Notes: generated from the sequence alone by a model not told the origin. Shown: positions 9,101 through 15,870, counted from the first letter of the stretch. The stretch: DNA of 19,835 bases from Marinilabiliales bacterium (GCA_002869465.1 PKSW01000319.1:1-19835); one strand, 5' to 3'. A program made the numbers and translations.

Positions 9101-10529
9101 CAATAGCTAAGACCTGATCCGGATTTAGAGATGTATTCAGCGATATAAATCCCAACCTATTATTCAGGGAATATTCTGATTGTTTTAGCTTTCTGGCATT
9201 TTCCAGTTTTACAAAGTCTTCTCCGGGAATAAAATAATTATTTTGACCAATGTTGTATGGGTCTCCTGTAAGGTAATTGGTTACGGTATTTATATCTCTA
9301 ATTTGAGTTGTATCCATTTTATACAACAGATCATTGGAATTGTTGCTCGCAACTACGTTTCCAATTATCGTTGCATTTACGTATGGATTATGAATATTTT
9401 GTTGATCTCCTTCCCCGAGATCAGTAAAAGCAACAATATTTCGGTTTTCTTCTGTTGCAGCACCGATATTTGTCACCCATACTTCGATTCGTGTGATAGT
9501 GACATCCGATGTGACGATTGGAAGTGTTGATAATGCCCTTTCATAGTTATCCCTGAACTTTTGGGCAAGGAAGAAGTGTTTGTTCTCTTCGTAATCCAAT
9601 GAAGAAAGTTTAAATCTATTGGTTTGGGCACCTCCCTGTACTGTTATATTTTGCGTTTCGCTTTGCTGCTGCGAAAAAAGTGCTGTAACGCGGGTTTTGC
9701 CAAATTGCAATTCGGTTTTTATTCCAAACAGGCTTTGACTACCCTGAATTAATGAAGACTTTAAAGGCAAACTTACGTTGCCAGCCTCTATAAACTTTAT
9801 GATTTCGTCTTCCTTACCTTCATATGTCAATTTGAGTGTATTTTCAAAATCGAAAGAGGATTCGGTATTGTAATTGGCTTTAAACTCAATTTTGTCACCA
9901 ATTTTTGCGATCACATTCATTTGGATCCGCATATCGAAATCGAAATTGGTAGTCCGGCGCTGCCTAACATCCAATGCAGGGTCTTCCCTTTTATTTGACA
10001 GGATTCCAAAACTTACCTCTGCCGATCCCTGTGGCCTGATATCAATGGTATTACTTCCAAAAATCCGGTCGAAGGCTTCACCACCTACATAAATTTTAGG
10101 TATCAACCTGCTTCCTTCGGCAGTACCCGCTGTCTGGGTCCTTTCATTCCAGTAACTTCTTACGTCATTTTGCAAATTGTAATCCTGATAATCGTCGAAA
10201 TCCATAATGGTAGGTGTGCGATAATCAAAATCTCCCACTTTAGTTACAAACTCGTACGTGTTGGTTTCCGGATTATAAATAATCTCCCGCTTGATGTTCT
10301 CAGGATTGCGCATGAACAAAGGACTCGTATTCTGGTCATCCAAATAGGGGTTACCCGTATTATCCTCAAATGGATATATGAGGTTTACATGTGTGGTATC
10401 ACGCTGATTGGTAGTGTCGGGAGGATAATTATATTGCGGTATAGCGTATGCAGACCCCGGCAATGATAAGGTAATCATCAGGGCGACCATAAAATAAAAA
10501 ACAAAGGCGTATTTATTCTCCCTACTCAA
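3192..10529 (-). CDS. sprA: SprA/Sov, outer-membrane translocon of the type IX secretion system
   Basis: SprA (Sov in Porphyromonas) is the very large outer-membrane barrel through which T9SS cargo, including adhesins and hydrolases, leaves the cell. At 2445 residues this one is full length for the family (about 2,400-2,500). A signal peptide is visible: a short basic start, a hydrophobic core at about 8-25 and a cleavage-type GSAYA ending at residue 29. Family hallmarks include FMRNPENI near residue 75 and SYIDDFEGAQS near 845. A basic, low-complexity loop rich in Arg, Thr and Pro lies around 1935-1985, and the protein ends in an aromatic beta-strand finishing FTLRFNLAQ. The start codon is TTG: an in-frame stop lies five codons upstream, an AGGGAG Shine-Dalgarno-like run precedes it, and the next ATG (codon 14) would remove the basic part of the signal peptide. 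It follows ruvA by 40 bp with no visible promoter between them, suggesting cotranscription. The reading frame is uninterrupted. Confidence 0.97.
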   Translation of the reverse strand: MSRENKYAFVFYFMVALMITLSLPGSAYAIPQYNYPPDTTNQRDTTHVNLIYPFEDNTGNPYLDDQNTSPLFMRNPENIKREIIYNPETNTYEFVTKVGDFDYRTPTIMDFDDYQDYNLQNDVRSYWNERTQTAGTAEGSRLIPKIYVGGEAFDRIFGSNTIDIRPQGSAEVSFGILSNKREDPALDVRQRRTTNFDFDMRIQMNVIAKIGDKIEFKANYNTESSFDFENTLKLTYEGKEDEIIKFIEAGNVSLPLKSSLIQGSQSLFGIKTELQFGKTRVTALFSQQQSETQNITVQGGAQTNRFKLSSLDYEENKHFFLAQKFRDNYERALSTLPIVTSDVTITRIEVWVTNIGAATEENRNIVAFTDLGEGDQQNIHNPYVNATIIGNVVASNNSNDLLYKMDTTQIRDINTVTNYLTGDPYNIGQNNYFIPGEDFVKLENARKLKQSEYSLNNRLGFISLNTSLNPDQVLAIAVQYTIIGYDEVFQIGEFSDQGNTAPNNLVVKLLKSSNPNTGMPMWNLMMKNVYSIGAYQVERNDFMLNILYSGNKEGVPTGYFTEGPEDAVGVPLIHLLGLDNLDNQLNPVPNGDGMFDFIDGAAKSGGTFQASNGRLFFTSLEPFGSYIHDSVFPNSPEYANLYAYDSLYSTTKTGAEQFPEKNRYIIEGMYKSQSGSDISLNALNVPQGSVRVTAGGVPLVENVDYTVDYTLGRVKIINDGIMNSGVPINVSLESNSMFNIQQKRMMGLHVDHEINKNFHIGGTILNLNEKPLTQKVNYGDDPINNTIWGLDLSYRTESRWLTNLIDKLPGISTNEVSRISVDGEFAQFIPGHSKAVGKTGTSYIDDFEGAQSTIDLKHIGSWYLASVPQGQPDLFPEGMSSQYADTLVYGKNRAKFAWYIIDPLFYDRSGGLRPPNVDKNEISKNSTRQVLETEVYPNKDIPNGTPTNIAVLNFAYYPSERGQYNYDVEPALNPPTAGLNPDGTLADPETRWGGIMRKIESSDFEASNIEYIEFWMMDPFTEDADNPGELYINLGEVSEDILRDGRKSYENGLPITAEVTEVDTTKWGRVPTQQALVESFSSATGSRLYQDVGYDGLASTNGLEDEQSFYEGSYLSVIREKYGTSSNAYIDASQDPSADNYHYFRGSDYDAEAKYSSVTERYKQYNGTEGNSPTDDINPESYPTAQTNLPNVEDINRDNTLSEAERYFQYKVELDPQKMEVGKNYITDIHYATNVRLANGDVTNVKWYQFKIPVQNPEKIVGNIQDFRSIRFMRVFMRGFKKPIITRFASFELVRGEWRRYSHSLLAQGEYISGDDGNETNFVVSAVNIEENGQRQPIPYVIPPGIEREVNFGTTNYVFQNEQSIQLEVVNLLDGDARGVFKTTEFDFRQFKNLQMYVHAEKRFEEEEMDYGDMTVFIRIGSDFTDNYYEYELPLEFTDWYTPATLRDSIWPEINNFNINLEDLVQVKENRNVAMRDPNSDLALYKPYREYSNNARVTVLGSPSISDVKGILIGVRNPKRIGTGLDDDGNPKSAVIWVDELRLTDFNDKSGWAATGRVEATLADLGRVAVSASHSSAGFASLEKKITQIPLEYVTDFLVTTDLQLGKFFSEKAGVSLPLHVDYGISKITPEYNPLQPDVKLKEDLDTYTNTQDRDSVKRLVEDHTSRTNVNLMNVRKTRTDNKKKPRVYDIENFDVSFAYSKVDHRNIDYEYDDRKEYRGGFGYNYNGRPKNYVPLERANAFKSKSLALIKDFNFYLLPKVLAFRTDMNRQIHEILYRDKSLGDVIIYPTVNRVWNWNRIFDFKYDFSKSLSFEFNAGANTYIKEPVLYPDKDTEAWEEYKQEVWNEIANFGTMQRYSQSLKVTYNVPLKKIPILDWVTLAASVQTLYAWAASPYSIQPRFGNTIENGNQKQINGNGDLQQLYNKIPYLKSLSQTQRRSTRPGSTNRGARPDPNETVNDTTAKPKKEYGKKFGEGLLKVLMLVKKASVTWSQGQGTVLPGYMLGGTDDQLEPQFLGMNYAHNAPGWGFVFGKQYEDFPYTAAENGWYTNDSAINNAYMQKLNEALSYKLNGDILNAIRIDIDGDRVYADNYQSYFRYDTNGVFNEYTPTNMGNFSISYSIIRTSFQQSNNDDISPTFQTFLGNRDEIAERLAQENPAWQSLPDDSKYFYDTIAGAQFPYGYGSNSQQVLYYSFLSAYSGSDPTGVNISSPFPKFPVPNWRITFNGLTNIKSIGKIFRSVNITHGYRSMLSITSWRTNVNYNPDEPGETFQDTYNYITKYDIGVVSVIETYSPLIGLDVTLHNSLTVRAEYKKSRNLSLSFVNNQVTEILGNELVIGMGYRVKGLKFQIASFTGKASSRVGSDLNLKLDFGLRDNKTSLRRIDEDNNQVSAGSMQYTLNFSADYMLSQSLQLRAYYNWTSNNPYVSSQFPNATTSAGFTLRFNLAQ

Positions 10530-10534
10530 TATTA

Positions 10535-10545
10535 CTCCCTTTTAA
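10535..10545 (-). promoter_or_regulatory. Shine-Dalgarno-like site supporting the sprA TTG start
   Basis: On the - strand the sequence AAAAGGGAG sits 5 nt before the TTG at 10529. Most genes in this window lack a Shine-Dalgarno sequence, so this purine run is notable and helps fix the non-ATG start. An in-frame TAA overlaps its upstream edge, which rules out a longer N-terminus. Confidence 0.55.
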
Positions 10546-10569
10546 ATTCCAAGCAATAGATCAGCTCAC

Positions 10570-11151
10570 CTATAAAATCTTCAAAGCCTCTTTAATCAGG
10601 CCTTCTACATTAGTTACTGAATCTTTCTGCAATATTCTGTTGATGGCTTTTTCTGCACTGTTTTTATTAAAACCTAAAATCAGTAGTCCTGATAACGCTT
10701 CATCCTTTAATGTATTGTGGGAAAAATCAACTTTTTCATGCTCAATTCCCGCTTTCATCAGCTTATCTTTCAGGTCAATGACAATTCGTTGTGCTGTTTT
10801 TCCCCCAACACCTTTAACCGACTGCAAAACAGAAGATTGCTCCTGTATGATGGCCGTGTGCACTTCTTCAGTTGTTAATGATGATAAAATCAAACGCGCC
10901 GTGCTGGCTCCTACCCCTGAAACAGAGAGTAAAAACCGGAATAGTTCACGTTCCATTTCATCTGCAAATCCATAAAGAATCTGTGCATCTTCACGCACAT
11001 AAAAGTGTGTATAAAGTTTCGTTTTTTGTAAATCCTTGATTTTGGAAAATGTGTTGAGCGAAATATTTACCAGATATCCGATGCCATTATTTTCCAGCAC
11101 AACATAAGTTGGATTTTTTTCAGTTAAAACACCCTGAAGAAACTCGTACAT
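10570..11151 (-). CDS. ruvA: Holliday junction branch migration protein RuvA
   Basis: RuvA binds four-way DNA junctions as a tetramer and positions the RuvB motor for branch migration during recombinational repair. The protein has 193 residues, the usual size. It shows the N-terminal OB-fold (about 1-64, beginning MYEFLQGVL), two helix-hairpin-helix motifs (SVSGVGASTA at 76-85 and SVKGVGGKTA at 111-120), and a C-terminal RuvB-contacting domain (about 148-193), joined by a flexible linker near 135-147. It uses an ATG start without a clear Shine-Dalgarno sequence. RuvB and RuvC are not in the window. The gene lies upstream of sprA on the same strand with a 40-bp gap, and a promoter-like element precedes it in the gap after dxs. 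Confidence 0.97.
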   Translation of the reverse strand: MYEFLQGVLTEKNPTYVVLENNGIGYLVNISLNTFSKIKDLQKTKLYTHFYVREDAQILYGFADEMERELFRFLLSVSGVGASTARLILSSLTTEEVHTAIIQEQSSVLQSVKGVGGKTAQRIVIDLKDKLMKAGIEHEKVDFSHNTLKDEALSGLLILGFNKNSAEKAINRILQKDSVTNVEGLIKEALKIL

Positions 11152-11181
11152 GAAGCCGTTTTGGTTTGTTAGTTAAAGGAA

Positions 11182-11189
11182 CAAAAATA
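11182..11189 (-). promoter_or_regulatory. Candidate -7 promoter element for ruvA-sprA
   Basis: The - strand reads TATTTTTG, matching TAnnTTTG, 30 bp before the ruvA ATG and inside the 78-bp gap after dxs. No convincing TTG is visible at the expected -33 distance, and the surroundings are very A/T-rich, so this is a tentative call. Confidence 0.4.
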
Positions 11190-11229
11190 CAATAAAAATC
11201 ATTGGTTAAAAATGAGAGAACATGAAGAT

Positions 11230-13137
11230 TTACAGGCTATTTTTATAAATTTTCTGAATATGGGCTTTGATACTGTCCACATCAAAACCACAATCTTTCT
11301 GCAGTTCGGGGATGGAGCCATGCTTGATAAAACGGTCGGGAATACCGAGTGATGTAACGGGATTGTTATAAGCAAATTCATTTTTAAACTGTTTGACAAC
11401 GGTAGCCAATCCGCCTGTCATCACCCCATCTTCAAGGGTTACAATGTGTGTATATTTTTGGAAAGTTTGATGCAACAGCTTTTTATCGATGGGTTTCAAA
11501 AATCGCATATCCACCAGGCCAGTATTTATACCCTCTACAAATAATTCATTTGATGCTTGTATGCCTGCATTTCCTGCGTGTCCGATACTTACAATGGCTA
11601 TCTTTTCCCCAGAAATTACTTCTCGTCCATTTCCAATTTCAATTTCGTGCAGCTCTTTTTCCTGGTTTTCCAACACTCCGTAATTCCTTGGGTAACGAAT
11701 AGAGAATGGACCTCCCTGATATTTTGATGCAGTGAACATCATATAACTGAGTTCTGCTTCGTTCAGGGGTGCCGCCACGATCATATTGGGTACAGTATTC
11801 ATATAAGCCAGATCGAAAGCACCTTGATGGGTGGCGCCATCTTCGCCTACAAGTCCTGCACGATCAATGCAAAAGACAACCGGTAGTTTTTGGAGAGCTA
11901 CATCATGAATAAGCTGGTCATAAGCCCGCTGCAAAAAAGTGGAGTATATGATACAAAATGGTTTCATGCCACTAATGGCCAGACCTGCTGCGAAAGTAAC
12001 CGCATGTTGTTCAGCAATACCTACGTCAAATACCCTGTCAGGCATTTTCTCCATCATTTCAATGAGTGATGAACCGGTGGGCATAGCGGGTGTAATGGCT
12101 ACTACTTTTTCGTTTTTTTCTGCAATTTCGACCAGTGTTTTTCCAAAAACTTCCTGGTATGTTGCATACTTCTTTTTTAAACTCTGATCAACCGGAGTTC
12201 CGGTTCTGCGATCGAACTTACCCGGTGCATGAAACTTTGTTTGATTCTTCTCTGCCTGCTCAAAACCCTTGCCTTTGGTTGTGATGATATGCAACAATTT
12301 AGGACCTCCTATTTCCTTTATATCAGCAAGAACTTTCACCAGTTTATTCACATCATTGCCATCCACCGGGCCGAAATACCTGAAATTCATCGATTCGAAC
12401 ATATTGCTACTTTTCAATATGCTGCCTTTCACCGCGTTTTCAAATTGTGAAATTGCGCGTTGCATCGAAGTACCCGGTTTACTTGCTTTCCCGAGTATAT
12501 TCCAGATAAAGTTTTTAAATGCATTATAACCTTTCGAAGTGGCCATTTTCAACAAATAGTCTTTTAACGCCCCAGTACTTTTATCGATGGAAATGCCATT
12601 GTCATTGAGAATCACGAGTATATCAGCATTGGAAGCTCCGGCATTGTTAAATCCCTCAAAAGCCATCCCACCGGTTATGGCGCCATCACCAATCACAGCA
12701 ATATGCTTGCGATCCGACTCGCCTTTCAATTGCGATGCTGTTGCCATACCCAAAGCCGCGGAAATTGATGTGGATGAATGTCCGGTTCCAAAAGCATCAT
12801 ATTCACTTTCCTCAATAGAAGGAAATCCACTGATGCCTTGCCAGGTTCGGTTGGTATGAAACATATCACGGCGTCCGGTCAGGATTTTATGCGCATACGC
12901 CTGGTGACCCACATCCCAAATCAACTTATCATAAGGTGTGTTATAGATATAATGCAGGGTTATAGTCAATTCAATAACACCCAGACTGGCGCCCAGATGC
13001 CCGGGATGTACTGAAGTGATATCCAATATAAACTCCCTGAGTTCGCTGGCAAGTTGTAATAATTGACCCGGCTGAAGTTTTTTAATATCTTCAGGTGAGT
13101 TTATTTGAGATAATAATAATCCGGGATTTGACGTCAT
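11230..13137 (-). CDS. dxs: 1-deoxy-D-xylulose-5-phosphate synthase
   Basis: DXS condenses pyruvate and glyceraldehyde 3-phosphate, using thiamine diphosphate, in the first step of the MEP pathway to isoprenoids. Its product also feeds thiamine and pyridoxal synthesis. The 635-residue length is typical. Visible features are the substrate/cofactor-binding histidines (H44 in SVHPGHLGAS, H78 in DVGHQAY), the thiamine diphosphate motif starting GDG at 150-152 and ending NDN at 178-180, and the catalytic glutamate E376 in GIAEQHAV. The transketolase-type pyrimidine domain lies around 325-485, and the C-terminal domain around 500-625 contains the LEDGVMTGG segment. The ATG at 13137 gives the expected N-terminus (INSPEDIKKL). 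A good promoter-like element lies just upstream and implies a leader of only about a dozen bases. No other MEP gene is adjacent. Confidence 0.98.
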   Translation of the reverse strand: MTSNPGLLLSQINSPEDIKKLQPGQLLQLASELREFILDITSVHPGHLGASLGVIELTITLHYIYNTPYDKLIWDVGHQAYAHKILTGRRDMFHTNRTWQGISGFPSIEESEYDAFGTGHSSTSISAALGMATASQLKGESDRKHIAVIGDGAITGGMAFEGFNNAGASNADILVILNDNGISIDKSTGALKDYLLKMATSKGYNAFKNFIWNILGKASKPGTSMQRAISQFENAVKGSILKSSNMFESMNFRYFGPVDGNDVNKLVKVLADIKEIGGPKLLHIITTKGKGFEQAEKNQTKFHAPGKFDRRTGTPVDQSLKKKYATYQEVFGKTLVEIAEKNEKVVAITPAMPTGSSLIEMMEKMPDRVFDVGIAEQHAVTFAAGLAISGMKPFCIIYSTFLQRAYDQLIHDVALQKLPVVFCIDRAGLVGEDGATHQGAFDLAYMNTVPNMIVAAPLNEAELSYMMFTASKYQGGPFSIRYPRNYGVLENQEKELHEIEIGNGREVISGEKIAIVSIGHAGNAGIQASNELFVEGINTGLVDMRFLKPIDKKLLHQTFQKYTHIVTLEDGVMTGGLATVVKQFKNEFAYNNPVTSLGIPDRFIKHGSIPELQKDCGFDVDSIKAHIQKIYKNSL

Positions 13138-13155
13138 TCAAAATGAATTGGAATG

Positions 13156-13186
13156 CAAAATTAGGGAAAAGGCTGGCATGTATCAA
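13156..13186 (-). promoter_or_regulatory. Bacteroidetes-type promoter of dxs
   Basis: On the - strand a TTG (13186-13184) is followed after 20 bp by TAATTTTG (13163-13156). This closely matches the phylum consensus of TTG, about 19 bp, then TAnnTTTG. It is the only element in the window with both boxes. The -7 box ends 18 bp before the ATG, so the transcript would start roughly 10-14 nt upstream of the coding region, leaving little room for a ribosome-binding site. Confidence 0.62.
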
Positions 13187-13226
13187 CCCAATGAATAAAT
13201 CAGTATATCATACATGGTACAAATTA

Positions 13227-13988
13227 TTACAGAATAAACGGGATAACTGCTTTTCGTTCTTTAGGATACTCTGGGAACCGACGCTTATACCAGCGGTGAT
13301 GATCCAATGCCCTTGGCAACAAATTGGCCATGGTCCATAACGCAAATGAGAAGCTTGGCAAGCACCAACTCATCATGGCCCAGCCCAGCCATTCAATGAT
13401 CTCACCAAATAAATTAGGAGAAGAAACATATCTGAACAAACCGCCTTTTGGAATGTAATACCCTTTTTTCCCGCCTTTTCTGAGGTTTAGTAATTTCTGA
13501 TCGGACGACATATTAATGATCATTCCTGTTAGAAACAACAAAATACCGATGATAAACCTGGGGTCTTTTAACCAATCTATGGTATATTCAGGAGAAAGGT
13601 AGCCAAACCAATATCCGTTAAAGAAACCATTACAAATATTGAAGAAAAATGCGAGCGCCACCACCGCAACGGGCATGCGCTTTCCATTACTTTTTATCCT
13701 GAACGGAAATATAAACACACGGTTCACGTAGTGGACCATGAATGTTCCGTAAAATATATATACCGGGATGGAAATATGATTGGGGCCAGCAAATAATAAC
13801 CAGCTAAACATGATGATAACGGGCACTTCCATGATGAACCAGCCTAATCTATTATTGATGGTTGGCCCCCATGTGTTGGTCGTGTGCCTTCCATAAGGTG
13901 CTGTTACTCTTAATAAAACGGGGAAGGTCACTATAGCAAGCCCCATCCAGATATATAGTAAAGTAAAAAAAGTTGCTTCGGAAATCAT
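13227..13988 (-). CDS. Steroid 5-alpha-reductase family membrane enzyme
   Basis: Members of this family reduce the C=C bond of conjugated enones, classically delta-4-3-keto steroids, with NADPH inside the membrane. The protein has 253 residues with about six or seven hydrophobic segments (near 5-27, 50-68, 74-93, 107-128, 143-161 and 198-225). The resemblance to animal SRD5A1/2 is detailed, judged from memory of those sequences. It has MEVP with E54, HYVNRVFIF with H86/Y87 (matching the E57 and Y91 catalytic pair of human SRD5A2), and IPKGGLFRYV followed by GEIIEW (about 179-200, the NADPH-site region). It ends with HHRWYKRRFPEYPKERK and a hydrophobic IPFIL tail. The ATG lies 2 bp after the stop of the SDR gene upstream, so the two are one operon and probably translationally coupled. 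The substrate in this bacterium is unknown. A steroid, a polyprenoid or another lipid enone are all possible. Confidence 0.88.
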   Translation of the reverse strand: MISEATFFTLLYIWMGLAIVTFPVLLRVTAPYGRHTTNTWGPTINNRLGWFIMEVPVIIMFSWLLFAGPNHISIPVYIFYGTFMVHYVNRVFIFPFRIKSNGKRMPVAVVALAFFFNICNGFFNGYWFGYLSPEYTIDWLKDPRFIIGILLFLTGMIINMSSDQKLLNLRKGGKKGYYIPKGGLFRYVSSPNLFGEIIEWLGWAMMSWCLPSFSFALWTMANLLPRALDHHRWYKRRFPEYPKERKAVIPFIL

Positions 13989-13990
13989 GC

Positions 13991-14968
13991 CTAAAAATAA
14001 TTGTTTTCTTTAAACCATGTAAATGAGTCTTTCAACGACTCTGAAAGCGGACGCGGATTAAAACCCAATTCCTTTCGTGCTTTTTCATTGAGGATATTTT
14101 TATTTCCCTCCCTGACAATATCCAGTGATTCTTTCGTGTATAAGGGCTGTTGATTGGTAAGCTTTGACCAGATTTGAATAAAGGGAACCCCTATGCGTGC
14201 CATCCAGAAAGGAAGTACTACTTTCTTTATTTTTTTCCCACAAACTTTTTGCAAGGTTTCCGCATATTCTTTTAAACTATACCATTTCCCTGATAAGATA
14301 TAGTGTTCACCACTTTTACCACGATCAATGGCATTAGCCGCAGCTTCAGCTACATCGCGAACATCCACCCAATTATAACCACCCGGAATAAGACCCGGGA
14401 TTTTTCCCCGGTACATTCTTAAAAGCAATTCTCCCATTAACGAGGGTTTGTGGTCGATGGGACCCACTACAGCGGTTGGATTAAGCACAACCACTTCAAA
14501 ATGGTCGGTTTTTTGTTCTAAAATCCAGGATTCACTCATTGATTTTGTTCGTTCATATGCCTGCTGAGAACTACTAACCAATGGCCTCGATTCATCCAAT
14601 GGCTGATCAAGTGGATGGTGATTTAAAGCATGGATGGAACTGAAATAGATGATCTTTTTCACGCCTGCATTTTTACAAGCCCTTACAAGGTTCATGGTAC
14701 CTTCAACATTCACTTTATGAAGCGTTTCAAATGAATTGGCTCCAATTGAGATTCGAGCTGCCAGGTGAAAAACGACATCCAAATCCTGGCAAAAAGTTTC
14801 AAGGCTTTTTTGATCATCGAGGCTCCCTTTCACCCTTTCCACATCTAGTCCTTCGATAGCACGGTTGTCAATATATTCCAGCACCCTTACCGAATAGTTC
14901 TTTTCCAATAAAAGTCTCGTAAGATTTGCACCAATATGACCACTTGCACCTGTTACTCCAATTTTCAT
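13991..14968 (-). CDS. Extended SDR (NAD-dependent epimerase/dehydratase-like) oxidoreductase
   Basis: This is a 325-residue Rossmann-fold enzyme of the extended short-chain dehydrogenase/reductase group. The nucleotide-binding motif GASGHIG is at 7-13 and the conserved HLAAR segment at 68-72. The catalytic Ser lies in YFSSIHAL (110/111), the YxxxK pair is Y138/K142, and the substrate-binding C-terminal half follows PTAVVGP (164-170). Overall it looks like the dihydroflavonol-4-reductase / 3-beta-hydroxysteroid-dehydrogenase branch rather than a sugar-nucleotide epimerase. That finer placement is an impression, not proven. GAGG lies just upstream of the ATG and may act as a Shine-Dalgarno sequence. 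The 5-alpha-reductase-like gene follows after 2 bp. The pairing suggests that one enzyme acts on an alcohol/ketone and the other on the neighbouring enone of the same lipid. No clear promoter was found in the 90 bp upstream. Confidence 0.87.
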   Translation of the reverse strand: MKIGVTGASGHIGANLTRLLLEKNYSVRVLEYIDNRAIEGLDVERVKGSLDDQKSLETFCQDLDVVFHLAARISIGANSFETLHKVNVEGTMNLVRACKNAGVKKIIYFSSIHALNHHPLDQPLDESRPLVSSSQQAYERTKSMSESWILEQKTDHFEVVVLNPTAVVGPIDHKPSLMGELLLRMYRGKIPGLIPGGYNWVDVRDVAEAAANAIDRGKSGEHYILSGKWYSLKEYAETLQKVCGKKIKKVVLPFWMARIGVPFIQIWSKLTNQQPLYTKESLDIVREGNKNILNEKARKELGFNPRPLSESLKDSFTWFKENNYF

Positions 14969-15010
14969 ATTCCTCGCTGAAAAAGGCGCAATTTACTAAT
15001 TATTGGAAAT

Positions 15011-15033
15011 AAAAAAAGAGCCCCATGGGCTCT
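15011..15033 (-). terminator. Rho-independent terminator of the lipoprotein gene
   Basis: A 7-bp stem (15017-15023 with 15027-15033, loop CAT) is followed on the - strand by seven T residues (complement of 15011-15017). It begins 24 bp beyond the lipoprotein stop codon and separates that gene from the SDR/5-alpha-reductase pair downstream. It implies the pair needs its own promoter or read-through. Confidence 0.82.
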
Positions 15034-15057
15034 CTATTATTTTTAGTTCTTTAGAAA

Positions 15058-15870
15058 CTAAGGACAAACCATATCCTGCAGGTCAACACCCCAGCAATGC
15101 CAGTTGTTATCCTGATAGTGTATCGGGTTTTTAACACGGCCATCCAGGTTTGTATGATTCCATTCTATTTCAGTCAGATTGTCCTGGCCTTTGTTATAAA
15201 TGTTATAATATCTGTCGAACGGACTCAAAGTTGTTCCATAATAAATATAACCACCGTTTTCGGGATCATTGGGGATAATATTGGTGTATTTCAAATTGGC
15301 AACCCCATTAAAATCCTGGTTCCAATCAATTTGTAACATTTGGTTAGGCTGGGCGGGTTTTTCCATCAAAATCCAATAGCCCCCTGTCCGGTTGACATGT
15401 GATTTTCCCCAATACCATAGGAAGTCTGCGAATTCATTGCTCTTGGTAACACGCATTTCCCAAGCAACTGAATCAGCTTCCAAGTAACCCGTGAGTTCGG
15501 CTTCATAGGTATGTCCGGCCTGAACCACATTATATGACCAGGTCCAATTTTCTGCATCCGGATGGTAAACCGCTTCATGGTTAAATGATTCCACGAAGGA
15601 TGCTACTGGAACTGCCAAGCCAACTGTTATAATTGTATTCCAAACTTGCACTGTTACATAGGAATGACCCCAATTGTGATAGCTGTTTACATCACGTGAA
15701 CTGAGTGTATCGTCAGCATTGGAAAAATCATCAAAACTCATTACAAAAGATGATTCCGGTGGCAACTGCGGTGCCGGCTCATTATCTTCCTTCTTACAAC
15801 CTGATAAAGTGGTCGTTAGAACCAAAATCCCTATCAAGAATATGGCGGTTGTTCTTTTTAATGTTTTCAT
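15058..15870 (-). CDS. Putative lipoprotein, tryptophan-rich, function unknown
   Basis: I do not recognise the family. Starting at the ATG at 15870 the product has 270 residues with a clear lipoprotein signal: K2, K5 and R6, a hydrophobic stretch, then the lipobox LSGC with Cys25. The next residues are Lys-Lys-Glu-Asp, common in exported Bacteroidetes lipoproteins, so an outer-membrane and possibly surface location is likely. A TTG three codons upstream also opens the frame, but the ATG gives a cleaner signal peptide. The mature part is rich in aromatics (12 Trp) with short alternating stretches that suggest a beta-sandwich or similar all-beta fold. Two cysteines close the protein (NWHCWGVDLQDMVCP) and might form a disulfide. 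It is a single-gene unit, bounded by a terminator below and the divergent methionine operon above. Nothing in the context suggests a substrate. Confidence 0.8.
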   Translation of the reverse strand: MKTLKRTTAIFLIGILVLTTTLSGCKKEDNEPAPQLPPESSFVMSFDDFSNADDTLSSRDVNSYHNWGHSYVTVQVWNTIITVGLAVPVASFVESFNHEAVYHPDAENWTWSYNVVQAGHTYEAELTGYLEADSVAWEMRVTKSNEFADFLWYWGKSHVNRTGGYWILMEKPAQPNQMLQIDWNQDFNGVANLKYTNIIPNDPENGGYIYYGTTLSPFDRYYNIYNKGQDNLTEIEWNHTNLDGRVKNPIHYQDNNWHCWGVDLQDMVCP

